Shown here: positions 8,061 through 15,848 of the stretch, piece by piece
How positions within the stretch are numbered: position 1 is the stretch's first letter
How the letters are laid out: every line of letters begins with the position of its first letter
DNA from: Neorhizobium sp. NCHU2750
GTDB lineage: Bacteria > Pseudomonadota > Alphaproteobacteria > Rhizobiales > Rhizobiaceae
Length of the DNA: 64,000 bases
Direction of reading: 5' to 3'
Assembly (NCBI RefSeq): GCF_003597675.1
Contig: NZ_CP030827.1
Location: forward strand, 496,001 to 560,000
Translations under genes and position numbers: made by a program
Notes under the pieces: generated by a model
What the model was told of the DNA's origin: nothing
The model's input: the letters and a program-made list of their open reading frames with translations, nothing else
Databases searched by the model: none

Positions 8061-8087
8061 AACCTATGTGACGTTTACGTAAAGGTT
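8061..8087 (+). promoter_or_regulatory. Candidate MerR-type (LiuR-like) operator ahead of the acyl-CoA dehydrogenase
   Basis: The sequence GACGTTTACGTAAAG at 8070-8084 contains the perfect palindrome TTTACGTAAA and an ACGT-TTACGT repeat. It lies 50-65 bases upstream of the acyl-CoA dehydrogenase start. LiuR/MerR-family regulators of branched-chain amino-acid and fatty-acid degradation in proteobacteria recognise sites built of TTTACGT and ACGTAAA. The outer AACCT/AGGTT arms (8061-8065, 8083-8087) extend the symmetry. The assignment is by resemblance; the regulator gene is not in the window. Confidence 0.45.
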
Positions 8088-8135
8088 ATTGGACGTCTGG
8101 AACGGCATGGCTGCAATTCTGATGAGGAGGATCAT

Positions 8136-9917
8136 ATGTACAGCGCCCCGGTGGAGGAGATTGCCTTCACATTGAACCATGTCGCCGGGCTGGCTCCGGC
8201 GCTGGAGGAAGGCCGCTTCGGCGACCTGAGCGGCGATCTGGTGGCAGCCATCCTGGAGGAGGCGGGCCGGTTTGCCTCGATCGAGATCGCGCCGCTCGGC
8301 GAGAAGGGAGATCGCGAGGGCGCAAGGATCGAGGATGGCGAGGTGACCACGCCGAAGGGCTGGCCGGATCTCTATCGCCGCTGGCGCGAGGGCGGCTGGA
8401 ACGGCCTGACCGCGCCGGAAGCCTATGGCGGCCAGAACCTGCCGCATATGCTCAATGTCGCGGCGCTGGAAATGTGGAACTCGGCCTCCATGGCGTTTGC
8501 CCTTGCCCCCACCCTGACCATGGGCGCGGTCGAGGCACTTTCGGTCCATGGATCCGATGCGCTGAAGGACACCTTTCTGGAAAAGATGGTGTCGGGCGAA
8601 TGGACCGGCACGATGAACCTCACCGAACCCCAGGCAGGCTCCGATCTCGCGGCACTCAAGACCCGTGCCGAGCGCCGCGACGATGGCACCTACCGCATTT
8701 TCGGCCAGAAGATCTTCATCACCTGGGGCGAGCATGATGCGGCCGACAACATCATCCATCTCGTGCTGGCCCGTCTTCCCGATGCACCGGCCGGCACGCG
8801 CGGCATCTCGCTGTTCCTCGTGCCGAAATTCCTCGTCGAAAAGGATGGTTCGCTCGGCGAGCGCAACGACGTTCTCTGCCATTCGATCGAGCACAAGCTC
8901 GGCATCCACGGTTCACCCACTTGCACGATGATCTTCGGCGACGGCCGCTATGGCGAGCAATGGGGTGCGATCGGCTATCTCGTCGGCGAGGAGAATCGCG
9001 GCCTCGCCTGCATGTTCACGATGATGAACAATGCCCGCCTTGCGGTCGGCATCCAGGGCGTGGCGATCGCCGAGGCCGCCACCCAGAAGGCAATCGCCTA
9101 TGCGAAGGAACGCACCCAGGGCAAGGCGCCGGGATGGCCGAAGGACACGATGAGCCCGATCATCGAGCATCCGGATGTCGTCCAGATGCTCCTGACCATG
9201 AAGGCGCTGACCAGCGGCGCGCGGGCGCTCTGCTATGCCTGCGCCCACGCGACCGACATGGCCCATCATCACGAGGGCGACGCCGCCCGCCACTGGAGCG
9301 AGAGGGCAGCGCTTCTGACCCCGATCGCCAAGTCGTTTTCGACCGATATCGGCGTCGATGTCGCCTCGCTCGGCATTCAGGTCCATGGCGGCATGGGCTT
9401 CATCGAGGAGACCGGTGCCGCCCGCTACCTGCGTGATGCCCGCATTGCGCCGATCTACGAAGGCACCAACGGTATCCAGGCGATCGATCTCGTCACCCGC
9501 AAGCTGCCGCTTTCGGGCGGCGAACAGGTGAGGGGCCTGCTTGCCGAATTGAAGGACGTGGCCGACGAGGTTTCGGCCCGCAACGACGATGCCTTCGGAG
9601 AAACAGGCGGCCGGCTGCGCGCGGCGATCGCGGCCCTGGAGACCGCCACCAACTGGTTGCTTCAGGCACAGTCGAATGGCCATGCGACCGATGCCTTGGC
9701 GGGCGCCACACCCTATCAGCGGCTGTTCGGACTGGTTCTGACCGGTGTCTATCTGGCAAAGGGCGGTCTTGCTGCGGCAGATAACGGCAACGGTGACGCA
9801 CGCATCAGCCTCTGCCGCTTCATGGCCGAAAATCTGCTTGCCGAGACATCCGCGCTCAAGGATCGTGTCATCGCCGGCTCCGCCAGCCTTGCTGCCGCCC
9901 GCATCGTTCTCGATTGA
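8136..9917 (+). CDS. Acyl-CoA dehydrogenase (DmdC/AcdA-like long form)
   Basis: The 593-residue FAD enzyme oxidises an acyl-CoA to the trans-2-enoyl-CoA. It has the N-terminal alpha domain, a beta domain with MNLTEPQAGSDL and KIFITWGEH, and a C-terminal helical domain with the catalytic-glutamate motif YEGTNGIQAIDLV. An extra C-terminal acyl-CoA-dehydrogenase domain brings it to about 590 residues, the length of DmdC-type and related enzymes. The enoyl-CoA isomerase follows 10 bases later, so the two form a beta-oxidation unit. The chain substrate is not known. Confidence 0.92.
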   Translation: MYSAPVEEIAFTLNHVAGLAPALEEGRFGDLSGDLVAAILEEAGRFASIEIAPLGEKGDREGARIEDGEVTTPKGWPDLYRRWREGGWNGLTAPEAYGGQNLPHMLNVAALEMWNSASMAFALAPTLTMGAVEALSVHGSDALKDTFLEKMVSGEWTGTMNLTEPQAGSDLAALKTRAERRDDGTYRIFGQKIFITWGEHDAADNIIHLVLARLPDAPAGTRGISLFLVPKFLVEKDGSLGERNDVLCHSIEHKLGIHGSPTCTMIFGDGRYGEQWGAIGYLVGEENRGLACMFTMMNNARLAVGIQGVAIAEAATQKAIAYAKERTQGKAPGWPKDTMSPIIEHPDVVQMLLTMKALTSGARALCYACAHATDMAHHHEGDAARHWSERAALLTPIAKSFSTDIGVDVASLGIQVHGGMGFIEETGAARYLRDARIAPIYEGTNGIQAIDLVTRKLPLSGGEQVRGLLAELKDVADEVSARNDDAFGETGGRLRAAIAALETATNWLLQAQSNGHATDALAGATPYQRLFGLVLTGVYLAKGGLAAADNGNGDARISLCRFMAENLLAETSALKDRVIAGSASLAAARIVLD

Positions 9918-9927
9918 GGAAGTTATA

Positions 9928-10683
9928 TTGACCGAGCACATCATCGTCAGCCGCACCGATGCCTATCCCGGCGTCATGACCATTCGCTTCAACCGGCCCG
10001 ACAAGAAGAATGCCATCACCGCCGCCATGTATCAGGCCATGACGGCAGCGCTTAAAGAGGCAAACGGCGATCCCGAGGTGAAGGCGGTGGTTTTTCTCGG
10101 CACCGACGGCTGCTTTTCCGCCGGCAACGACATGGGTGATTTTCTAAGCTACGCCCTCTCCGGTTCGCGGGAACCGCCTGCCGCGGCCGTCTTCATCAAG
10201 GCGCTGGCGCTGGCCGAAAAGCCGCTCGTGTCGGGCGTCGACGGACTGGCGATCGGCATCGGCACGACGCTCAATCTCCATTGCGACCTGACGGTAGCGT
10301 CGGGCCGCAGCCTGTTCCGTACCCCTTTCGTCGATCTGGGCCTCGTGCCCGAGGCAGCCTCCAGCCTCATCGCGCCGAAGATCATGGGCCACCAGCGCGC
10401 CTTTGCCCTTCTCGCGATGGGAGACGGGTTTACCGCTGAGGCGGCCATGCAGGCTGGCCTGATCTGGAAGGTCGTCGGCCCGAGCGAGGTGGAGATGGAA
10501 GCGCTGGCGCTCGCCGCCGAAATTGCCAAGAAGCCGCCTCAAGCGCTGAGGATCGCCCGCGATCTGGTTCGCGGCCCGCGCGACGAGGTGATCGCCCGCA
10601 TGGACGAGGAACTGGCGCATTTTGCCGAGCGATTGAAAAGCGATGAGGCCCGCGCCGCCTTCGAGGCCTTCATGCAGCGGTAA
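9928..10683 (+). CDS. Crotonase-family protein, probably a delta3-delta2-enoyl-CoA isomerase
   Basis: The 251-residue protein has the crotonase fold: oxyanion-hole segments SAGNDMGDF (64-72) and GLAIGIGTTLNL (107-118). Both glutamates of a hydratase are missing. The Glu144 position is Thr114 and the Glu164 position is Phe134. It instead has TPFVDLGLVPEAASS with Glu142 where ECI2/Eci1-type enoyl-CoA isomerases keep their single catalytic acid. It would shift cis/trans-3 double bonds to trans-2 for beta-oxidation. I chose the TTG start at 9928, preceded by GAGGAAG and ten bases after the dehydrogenase stop; upstream ATGs lie inside that gene. Confidence 0.85.
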   Translation: MTEHIIVSRTDAYPGVMTIRFNRPDKKNAITAAMYQAMTAALKEANGDPEVKAVVFLGTDGCFSAGNDMGDFLSYALSGSREPPAAAVFIKALALAEKPLVSGVDGLAIGIGTTLNLHCDLTVASGRSLFRTPFVDLGLVPEAASSLIAPKIMGHQRAFALLAMGDGFTAEAAMQAGLIWKVVGPSEVEMEALALAAEIAKKPPQALRIARDLVRGPRDEVIARMDEELAHFAERLKSDEARAAFEAFMQR

Positions 10684-10705
10684 CGGACATTCGAGGAGAG
10701 ACGTA

Positions 10706-10766
10706 AGCCTGCCGATGTGGACCCGAAGGTCGACACCGGCAGGCTCGTCTGCTCGGGCGGGCAGAC
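10706..10766. terminator. Two adjacent hairpins between convergent genes, probable bidirectional terminator
   Basis: Bases 10706-10723 pair with 10728-10745 in an 18-base stem with two mismatches and a CGAA tetraloop. A second hairpin follows (GTCTGC 10747-10752 with GCAGAC 10761-10766). They fill the gap between the rightward isomerase gene and the leftward peroxidase gene. There is no long T run on either side. Confidence 0.6.
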
Positions 10767-10776
10767 TACTTGTTAT

Positions 10777-12384
10777 TTATGGCTGCGGTTCCAGCACCTG
10801 TTCCAGCGCCTTTCCGACCGGATCGATATCGCCGACGAAGCGGATGAGATCGGCCATGGTGAAATGGCCGGGCTGCGCGCCGGGCAGTTCCGGCTTCCAG
10901 TCGGATTGCTGCCACAGGAAGGATTCGTGGTCGCCATGCACCATGCCGAGGAAGGTTTCGGCGACGATGATCGATGCCATCGGTCCCAGCCGCTCACCCT
11001 TGTGGAAATGCTCGGCCTCCTTCAGCACATAATACCAGAGCGGCGTTTCCTCGTGCAGGCCGTGTTTCTTGGCCGCCTTGCCGTCCGGGCCGGTCGCCAC
11101 CTGTGACGGTTTGAGCGGCGTCAGCCCCATTGCTCGACAGACCGCCTGTCCCGAGGGAAGACCGATCTGCACGCCGCGCCTGAGATTGCGGAAGGCAAGG
11201 TTGAATTCCCGCACCTGCTGTGGCGGCGCATTCGGCGTCAGGCCGGGCAGCGTGTGCAGGGCGGGCGTGATCATCGGATCGAGGCGGCGGCTGAGGTTCA
11301 GTGCAAAATTGCCGCCGGCCGGCGTGCCGAGATCGAAGAACCGCCGCCAGTCGATGACCCAGTTGGAGGGCAGGGCGGTCTGCAGCGCCGGCGGCGGACC
11401 ATTCGGCGGCGGCGGTGCGAGTTCGCCGACGATCGATCCGGACTTGCCGGTGAAGAAGAACAACAGGCCGAGTGTGCCGTTGGCGATCGAATCCTCTGTC
11501 GGGTTGAACACCTGGTTATGGCTATAGGTCTGCCGCACCATCGAATGGCCGAGCCGGTAACAGGCGGCGGCAAATTCGGCAGGCATATAGGGCCGCTGCT
11601 TGAAACGGTAGAAGCGCCGCCCCTCCTGCTTGATCCTCTGGATCAGGCCCGGCTCCGTCAGCCGCTCGACGAAATCGAACAACACGATCCACTGGTAATG
11701 CCAGGTGACGATCCGCCGGGCTTCGCTGAAGCGCTCGCCGTCGCTGAGATTGGGCTGCTCGACGGCCAACTTGTCGAACACCTTGTTGTGGAACTTCAGC
11801 ATCAGCAGGTGCATCTGCCCGACCAGCAGGTTCTCGTCGTTGCGCTCGTCGAAGATCAGCGCGTGACCGACCTGATTGCGCGGCAGGTCGTTGGGCAGGC
11901 TCGGAATGGCCCGGCCGTTCTGGTCGCCGGATTCCCCCGTATGCCCGATCAGCATCTTGCCGATGATCCGCGGCTGGCCCGGATCGCGCTGGTAGAGATA
12001 GGGATGGATGCCCGGCCCGTCGCCATAGACGGAATCGAGATCGAGTGCCGGCGTGCGGAAATTGGTCGTCGCCTTCGGATCGGCCTTCTGCTGATCGAGC
12101 GGTGTGGTGTCGAGCGTGATGTCGTGGTCGACAAACTGGCCGAGATAGGTATAGCCGGCCGGTATGTTCCGGTTGTCGCCGGCGGGATCGGGATTGCTCT
12201 TGGCGTCGAGCTTGTCGAGCATCGCCGCCGCCAGTTCCGCCAGCGCATCGTCGCTGGCAGAAAGCGGCAGCAGGTTCGGAAACATCACCCCGAACTTGCC
12301 GGGATCTCCGATACCGTCGAAGGAATGCAGCGTCTCCGGCTTCATGCCGCGCACGCCATGCCCATGCATCGCAATGTCTGTCAT
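10777..12384 (-). CDS. Animal-type haem peroxidase
   Basis: The 535-residue protein belongs to the bacterial branch of the peroxidase-cyclooxygenase (animal haem peroxidase) superfamily. The distal-histidine motif GQFVDHDITLD lies near residue 80 and the proximal-histidine segment YRLGHSMVRQTYSHN near residue 275. LPNDLPRNQVGHALIFDERNDEN is a further family-conserved stretch. Such enzymes oxidise halides, phenolics or lipids with peroxide; the natural substrate here is unknown. I see no signal peptide from the chosen ATG (12382-12384, preceded by GGAGGGGAAATC). It is a single-gene unit. Confidence 0.88.
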   Translation of the reverse strand: MTDIAMHGHGVRGMKPETLHSFDGIGDPGKFGVMFPNLLPLSASDDALAELAAAMLDKLDAKSNPDPAGDNRNIPAGYTYLGQFVDHDITLDTTPLDQQKADPKATTNFRTPALDLDSVYGDGPGIHPYLYQRDPGQPRIIGKMLIGHTGESGDQNGRAIPSLPNDLPRNQVGHALIFDERNDENLLVGQMHLLMLKFHNKVFDKLAVEQPNLSDGERFSEARRIVTWHYQWIVLFDFVERLTEPGLIQRIKQEGRRFYRFKQRPYMPAEFAAACYRLGHSMVRQTYSHNQVFNPTEDSIANGTLGLLFFFTGKSGSIVGELAPPPPNGPPPALQTALPSNWVIDWRRFFDLGTPAGGNFALNLSRRLDPMITPALHTLPGLTPNAPPQQVREFNLAFRNLRRGVQIGLPSGQAVCRAMGLTPLKPSQVATGPDGKAAKKHGLHEETPLWYYVLKEAEHFHKGERLGPMASIIVAETFLGMVHGDHESFLWQQSDWKPELPGAQPGHFTMADLIRFVGDIDPVGKALEQVLEPQP

Positions 12385-12572
12385 GATTTCCCCTCCATCG
12401 CAGTGAAGCAACTCCTTTGCTTCCATAGGCTGCGAGGCGGCGGAATTTACGCTCGTTCTAATATATGTAAATCGAAGCGGCCACCCATTGTGACCATATC
12501 GATACCGGACCATATATCGCTGCGGCAGCCGTGCTGCGATATGCCCCGATCCGGGGCGCAGGCTGTCCCGTA

Positions 12573-13817
12573 TCAGCGCGAAAGCAGCGCCACCGCCTCC
12601 ACATGCGGCGACCACAAAAACTGGTCGATCGGCGTCACCGACGTGATGCGGTAACCGGCATCGACGAGGATTTTGAGATCCCGCGCCAGTGTCGCGGGGT
12701 TGCAGCTGACGGCAACGATCGTCTTGATGCCGGAGCGGGCAAGCTCCTTCACCTGCACTTCGGCGCCGGCCCGCGGCGGGTCGAACACGGCAGCGTCAAA
12801 GACCTTCAGCTCCTGTGCCGTCACCGGCCGGCGGAACAGGTCGCGCTTCTCCACCGTCACGGGTTTGAGGCCCTGTGTATTGCGGGCGGCAAGATCGAGC
12901 GCCTTGATCGGCTTGTCCTCGCCTTCCACCGCATGCACCTTGGCCTTGCGGGCGATCCTGAGCGAAAACGTACCCGAGCCGGCAAACAGGTCGACCACCC
13001 GCTTCGACTTGCCGATATGGCCGATGACCAGTTCTGCCATCGCATCTTCCGCCGGCTTGGTCGCCTGGGTAAAGGCGCCGGGCGGCGGTGAAACGGAAAC
13101 GCCGCCGAAATCGATCACCGGCTTGACCGGCTCCAGCACGATCTCGCCATTGACGGAAACGCGGGCAATGCCCTTCAGGGACAACACCGCCTCGGTGACC
13201 GAGCGGCGCTGCCTGTCGTCGAGCTTCTTCAACCCCTCGGCGGCCAGATCAAGCCCCGAAAGCGTCTCAAGCACGGTCAGGCGGAATGTCTCCGATCCTT
13301 GCGCAAGCGCTGCGGCCACGGCGCGGATCGCGGCAAGCCTCGCCATGATGCCCGGCGAGGCGATGGGACATTCCTCGATAGACACGATGTGATTGGTCTC
13401 GGCGCGATTGAAGCCGAGCAGCAGTTCCTTCTCGGTCTTGCGCACCGAAAATACCGTACGCCGCCGTTCACCGGGATGGCAGGCGATCGTCTCGCCCACC
13501 TCGGGCGTCAGCCCGCGCGATTTCAGCGCGTCGACGACGAGCCCACGCTTGAAGGCGAGATAGGCCGGTGCCGCCAGATGCTGCAGCGAACAGCCGCCAC
13601 AATTGTCCCGGTCGGGATTGAAATGCCGACAGATCGGCTCGATCCGGTCCGGCGAGGGATTGGAGGTCGACATGACCGTGCCATGGTCGCCGTTGCGGGC
13701 GATCGCCAGCGTTTCGCCGGGCAGCGCATAGGGCACATAGACCGGCCCGTCCTCGCCCTCGGCAATGCCATGGCCCTGGGCGCCCAGCCGCTCGATCGTG
13801 ATGGTGACCGTGCTCAT
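12573..13817 (-). CDS. rlmD: 23S rRNA (uracil-5-)-methyltransferase, RlmD/RumA type
   Basis: The 414-residue protein starts with a TRAM RNA-binding domain (1-55). It then has the [4Fe-4S] cysteines C63, C73, C76 and C150, and a C-terminal Rossmann methyltransferase domain with DLFAGSGTFSL, the DPPRAG motif and the nucleophile in VSCNPATLARDL. It methylates C5 of uridine in 23S rRNA; which uridine cannot be told apart from family resemblance. Its start overlaps the tlyA stop by four bases (ATGA), so the two are translationally coupled RNA-methylation genes. Confidence 0.9.
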   Translation of the reverse strand: MSTVTITIERLGAQGHGIAEGEDGPVYVPYALPGETLAIARNGDHGTVMSTSNPSPDRIEPICRHFNPDRDNCGGCSLQHLAAPAYLAFKRGLVVDALKSRGLTPEVGETIACHPGERRRTVFSVRKTEKELLLGFNRAETNHIVSIEECPIASPGIMARLAAIRAVAAALAQGSETFRLTVLETLSGLDLAAEGLKKLDDRQRRSVTEAVLSLKGIARVSVNGEIVLEPVKPVIDFGGVSVSPPPGAFTQATKPAEDAMAELVIGHIGKSKRVVDLFAGSGTFSLRIARKAKVHAVEGEDKPIKALDLAARNTQGLKPVTVEKRDLFRRPVTAQELKVFDAAVFDPPRAGAEVQVKELARSGIKTIVAVSCNPATLARDLKILVDAGYRITSVTPIDQFLWSPHVEAVALLSR

Positions 13818-14566
13818 GATGGCTTCCTTCCGCCAAGCAGGAATTCGACATTGCCGTCACCGCCGGCAATCGGCGAGGGGATCAGGCCGAGGCTTTCCCA
13901 CCCCATCTCCTCCACAAGCCAGCGCTCCAGTTCGGCTGCCACGTCCGGCGCCGTCTCCGGCTGCTTCAGCATCCCGCCCTTGCCGACATTCTCGCGGCCC
14001 GCTTCGAATTGCGGCTTGACCAGGAGCACGCAATGGCTGCCCGGTTCGGCAAGCTCCAGCGCCGGCGGCAGCGCCAGTTTCAGCGAGATGAACGAGACGT
14101 CGGAAACGATGAACTCGACCGGTTCGTCGTCGATGTCGTCTGCCGTCATCTCGCGGGCATTCAGCCCCTCGATATTGGTGACGCGCTCGTCTGAGAGCAA
14201 CCGCTCATGCATCTGGTCATGGCCGACATCGACGGCGATCACGTGCTCTGCGCCGCGTTCCAGCAGGACCTGGGTGAAACCACCGGTCGATGCGCCGACA
14301 TCGAGACAGGTGAGCCCTTCCGGATCGAGGTCGAAATGGTCGAGCGCTGCAATCAGTTTCAACGCTGCGCGCGACACATAGGTGCTCGCCGGATCGTCGA
14401 CGACGATCTCGGCCTCCGACGACACGGTCTGCGCCGGCTTGGTAACGATCTTGCCGTCGACCTTCACGGTACCGCGAGCAATCGCATCGCGCGCCCGCGA
14501 GCGGCTGTCGAAAAGGTTGAGCGTGACCAGCAACTGGTCGAGACGGACGGATGATGAATTGGACAT
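13814..14566 (-). CDS. tlyA: TlyA-family rRNA 2'-O-methyltransferase (haemolysin A type)
   Basis: An N-terminal S4 RNA-binding domain (VRLDQLLVTLNLFDSRSRAR) is followed by an FtsJ/RrmJ-type methyltransferase domain with LDVGASTGGFTQVLL, the SAM site, and KPQFEAGRE. Family members methylate cytidine ribose in 16S and/or 23S rRNA and were once named haemolysins. I chose the ATG at 14564-14566 (250 residues); an in-frame TTG four codons upstream is possible. Neither start has a strong Shine-Dalgarno. It precedes rlmD with a four-base overlap. In related genomes dxs usually lies directly upstream; here a GGDEF gene on the other strand separates them. Confidence 0.88.
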   Translation of the reverse strand: MSNSSSVRLDQLLVTLNLFDSRSRARDAIARGTVKVDGKIVTKPAQTVSSEAEIVVDDPASTYVSRAALKLIAALDHFDLDPEGLTCLDVGASTGGFTQVLLERGAEHVIAVDVGHDQMHERLLSDERVTNIEGLNAREMTADDIDDEPVEFIVSDVSFISLKLALPPALELAEPGSHCVLLVKPQFEAGRENVGKGGMLKQPETAPDVAAELERWLVEEMGWESLGLIPSPIAGGDGNVEFLLGGRKPS

Positions 14567-14802
14567 GGCGGCAGTCAATGCCTGCGGAACGCTTGCAATG
14601 CAAGCGTTTCATGTAGCTCCAGTCCCTCATGCGCGCACTCGGGGTGTCCACTGTCCTTGGTCATGCCGCAGGGTCAGGTCTGGGCGCCGTCACGGCTTTT
14701 GTAAATATTTGCAAACGTACGAAGAAACTAAAACGAAACGTTTCTGCGGCATGTTCCAGTGACATGAATGCCGATATGAGATCGGCATGTAGGGATGGGT
14801 GT

Positions 14803-15819
14803 ATGTCCGATAGTTTGCCATGTCATCGCACGGCGCCCGACGCCACGACGCAAGCTGATGCAGCTCTTTCCCTTCCATCGACCTCCGAACGCTTCAACCG
14901 GCTGCAGGAACTCTTCGACAAGTCGTTCAAGGCGGCACGCGTGGGGATCTGGGAATGCACCCTGCCGGACGAAAAGCTGACCTGGACGGATACTGTCTAC
15001 GAACTCTTCGGCCTGCAGCCGCAAATGCCTCTCGTCAGAGAGGCGACCGTGGCGCTCTATACACCGGAATCGCGCCGGAAGCTGACGGAGATCCGCAGCG
15101 CCACCATCCGGAGCGGCGAAGGCTTCACGCTGGACGCTGAAATCATTACCGCCAAGGGCGATCTTCGCTGGATCCGGATCACCGCAATCGTCGAACGCGA
15201 TAATGGCGTGCCGGTCCGTCTGTTCGGAATGAAGCAGGATATCACCGCCGAAAAGACCCTGTTCGATCAACTGCGCCGTATGGCGGAAACGGATTCGGTG
15301 ACGGGCCTCGCATCGCGGACGAAATTCGAGATGGCGCTGGACGAACTGGTGGGGGCAGGTCCGTCGCCGCAGAAGGCGCTGTTGCTCATCGACCTCGACA
15401 ACTTCAAGACCGTCAACGACACGCTCGGCCATCAGGCAGGCGACGAGTGCCTGAGGAGTGCCGGCGAGCGGCTTTCGCAGGCGCTGCCGCATGCCAGCCT
15501 GATCGGCCGTCTTGGCGGCGACGAATTCGCCATCATCCATGAATGCGCCTCGCCGCAGGCCTTGCATGACATTGGCCAGCGCGTCGTCGACAGACTGGAA
15601 TGGTGGGTCTCTTCACCGGAGAACAGGATCAAGGTGAGCGCCTCGATCGGCGCCACGATGATCGTACCCGGCCGGCAGGCAAAGGACATCTTCGCCGAAG
15701 CGGACAAGGCTCTCTATGCGGCGAAGGCATGCGGCAAGAACAGCTTCAGGCTGCCGCCCGTTCCGGATCCACAGGTCGCAGATCCGCTGGCCGGCGATCC
15801 GATAGCATGCGTGGCCTGA
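14803..15819 (+). CDS. PAS-GGDEF diguanylate cyclase
   Basis: From the chosen ATG (preceded by AGGGATGGG) the protein has 338 residues. A PAS-fold domain (about 45-170) ends in IRITAIVERDNG...FGMKQDIT, and a GGDEF domain follows with DLDNFKTVNDTLGHQAGDE and an intact RLGGDEFAII active site. No RxxD inhibitory site lies at the usual distance before GGDEF, so classic product feedback is unlikely. There is no membrane segment. An in-frame ATG at 14764 would add 13 residues. It would make cyclic di-GMP in response to a PAS-bound signal that cannot be inferred. It lies between tlyA and dxs, on the opposite strand. Confidence 0.87.
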   Translation: MSDSLPCHRTAPDATTQADAALSLPSTSERFNRLQELFDKSFKAARVGIWECTLPDEKLTWTDTVYELFGLQPQMPLVREATVALYTPESRRKLTEIRSATIRSGEGFTLDAEIITAKGDLRWIRITAIVERDNGVPVRLFGMKQDITAEKTLFDQLRRMAETDSVTGLASRTKFEMALDELVGAGPSPQKALLLIDLDNFKTVNDTLGHQAGDECLRSAGERLSQALPHASLIGRLGGDEFAIIHECASPQALHDIGQRVVDRLEWWVSSPENRIKVSASIGATMIVPGRQAKDIFAEADKALYAAKACGKNSFRLPPVPDPQVADPLAGDPIACVA

Positions 15820-15848
15820 CCTGACCTGCCAGGAGGGAACAGGTTCCC

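Noticed and set aside
15820..15848. Terminator between the GGDEF gene and dxs
   Set aside because: GGGAAC and GTTCCC can pair, but the loop is only two bases and there is no T run.
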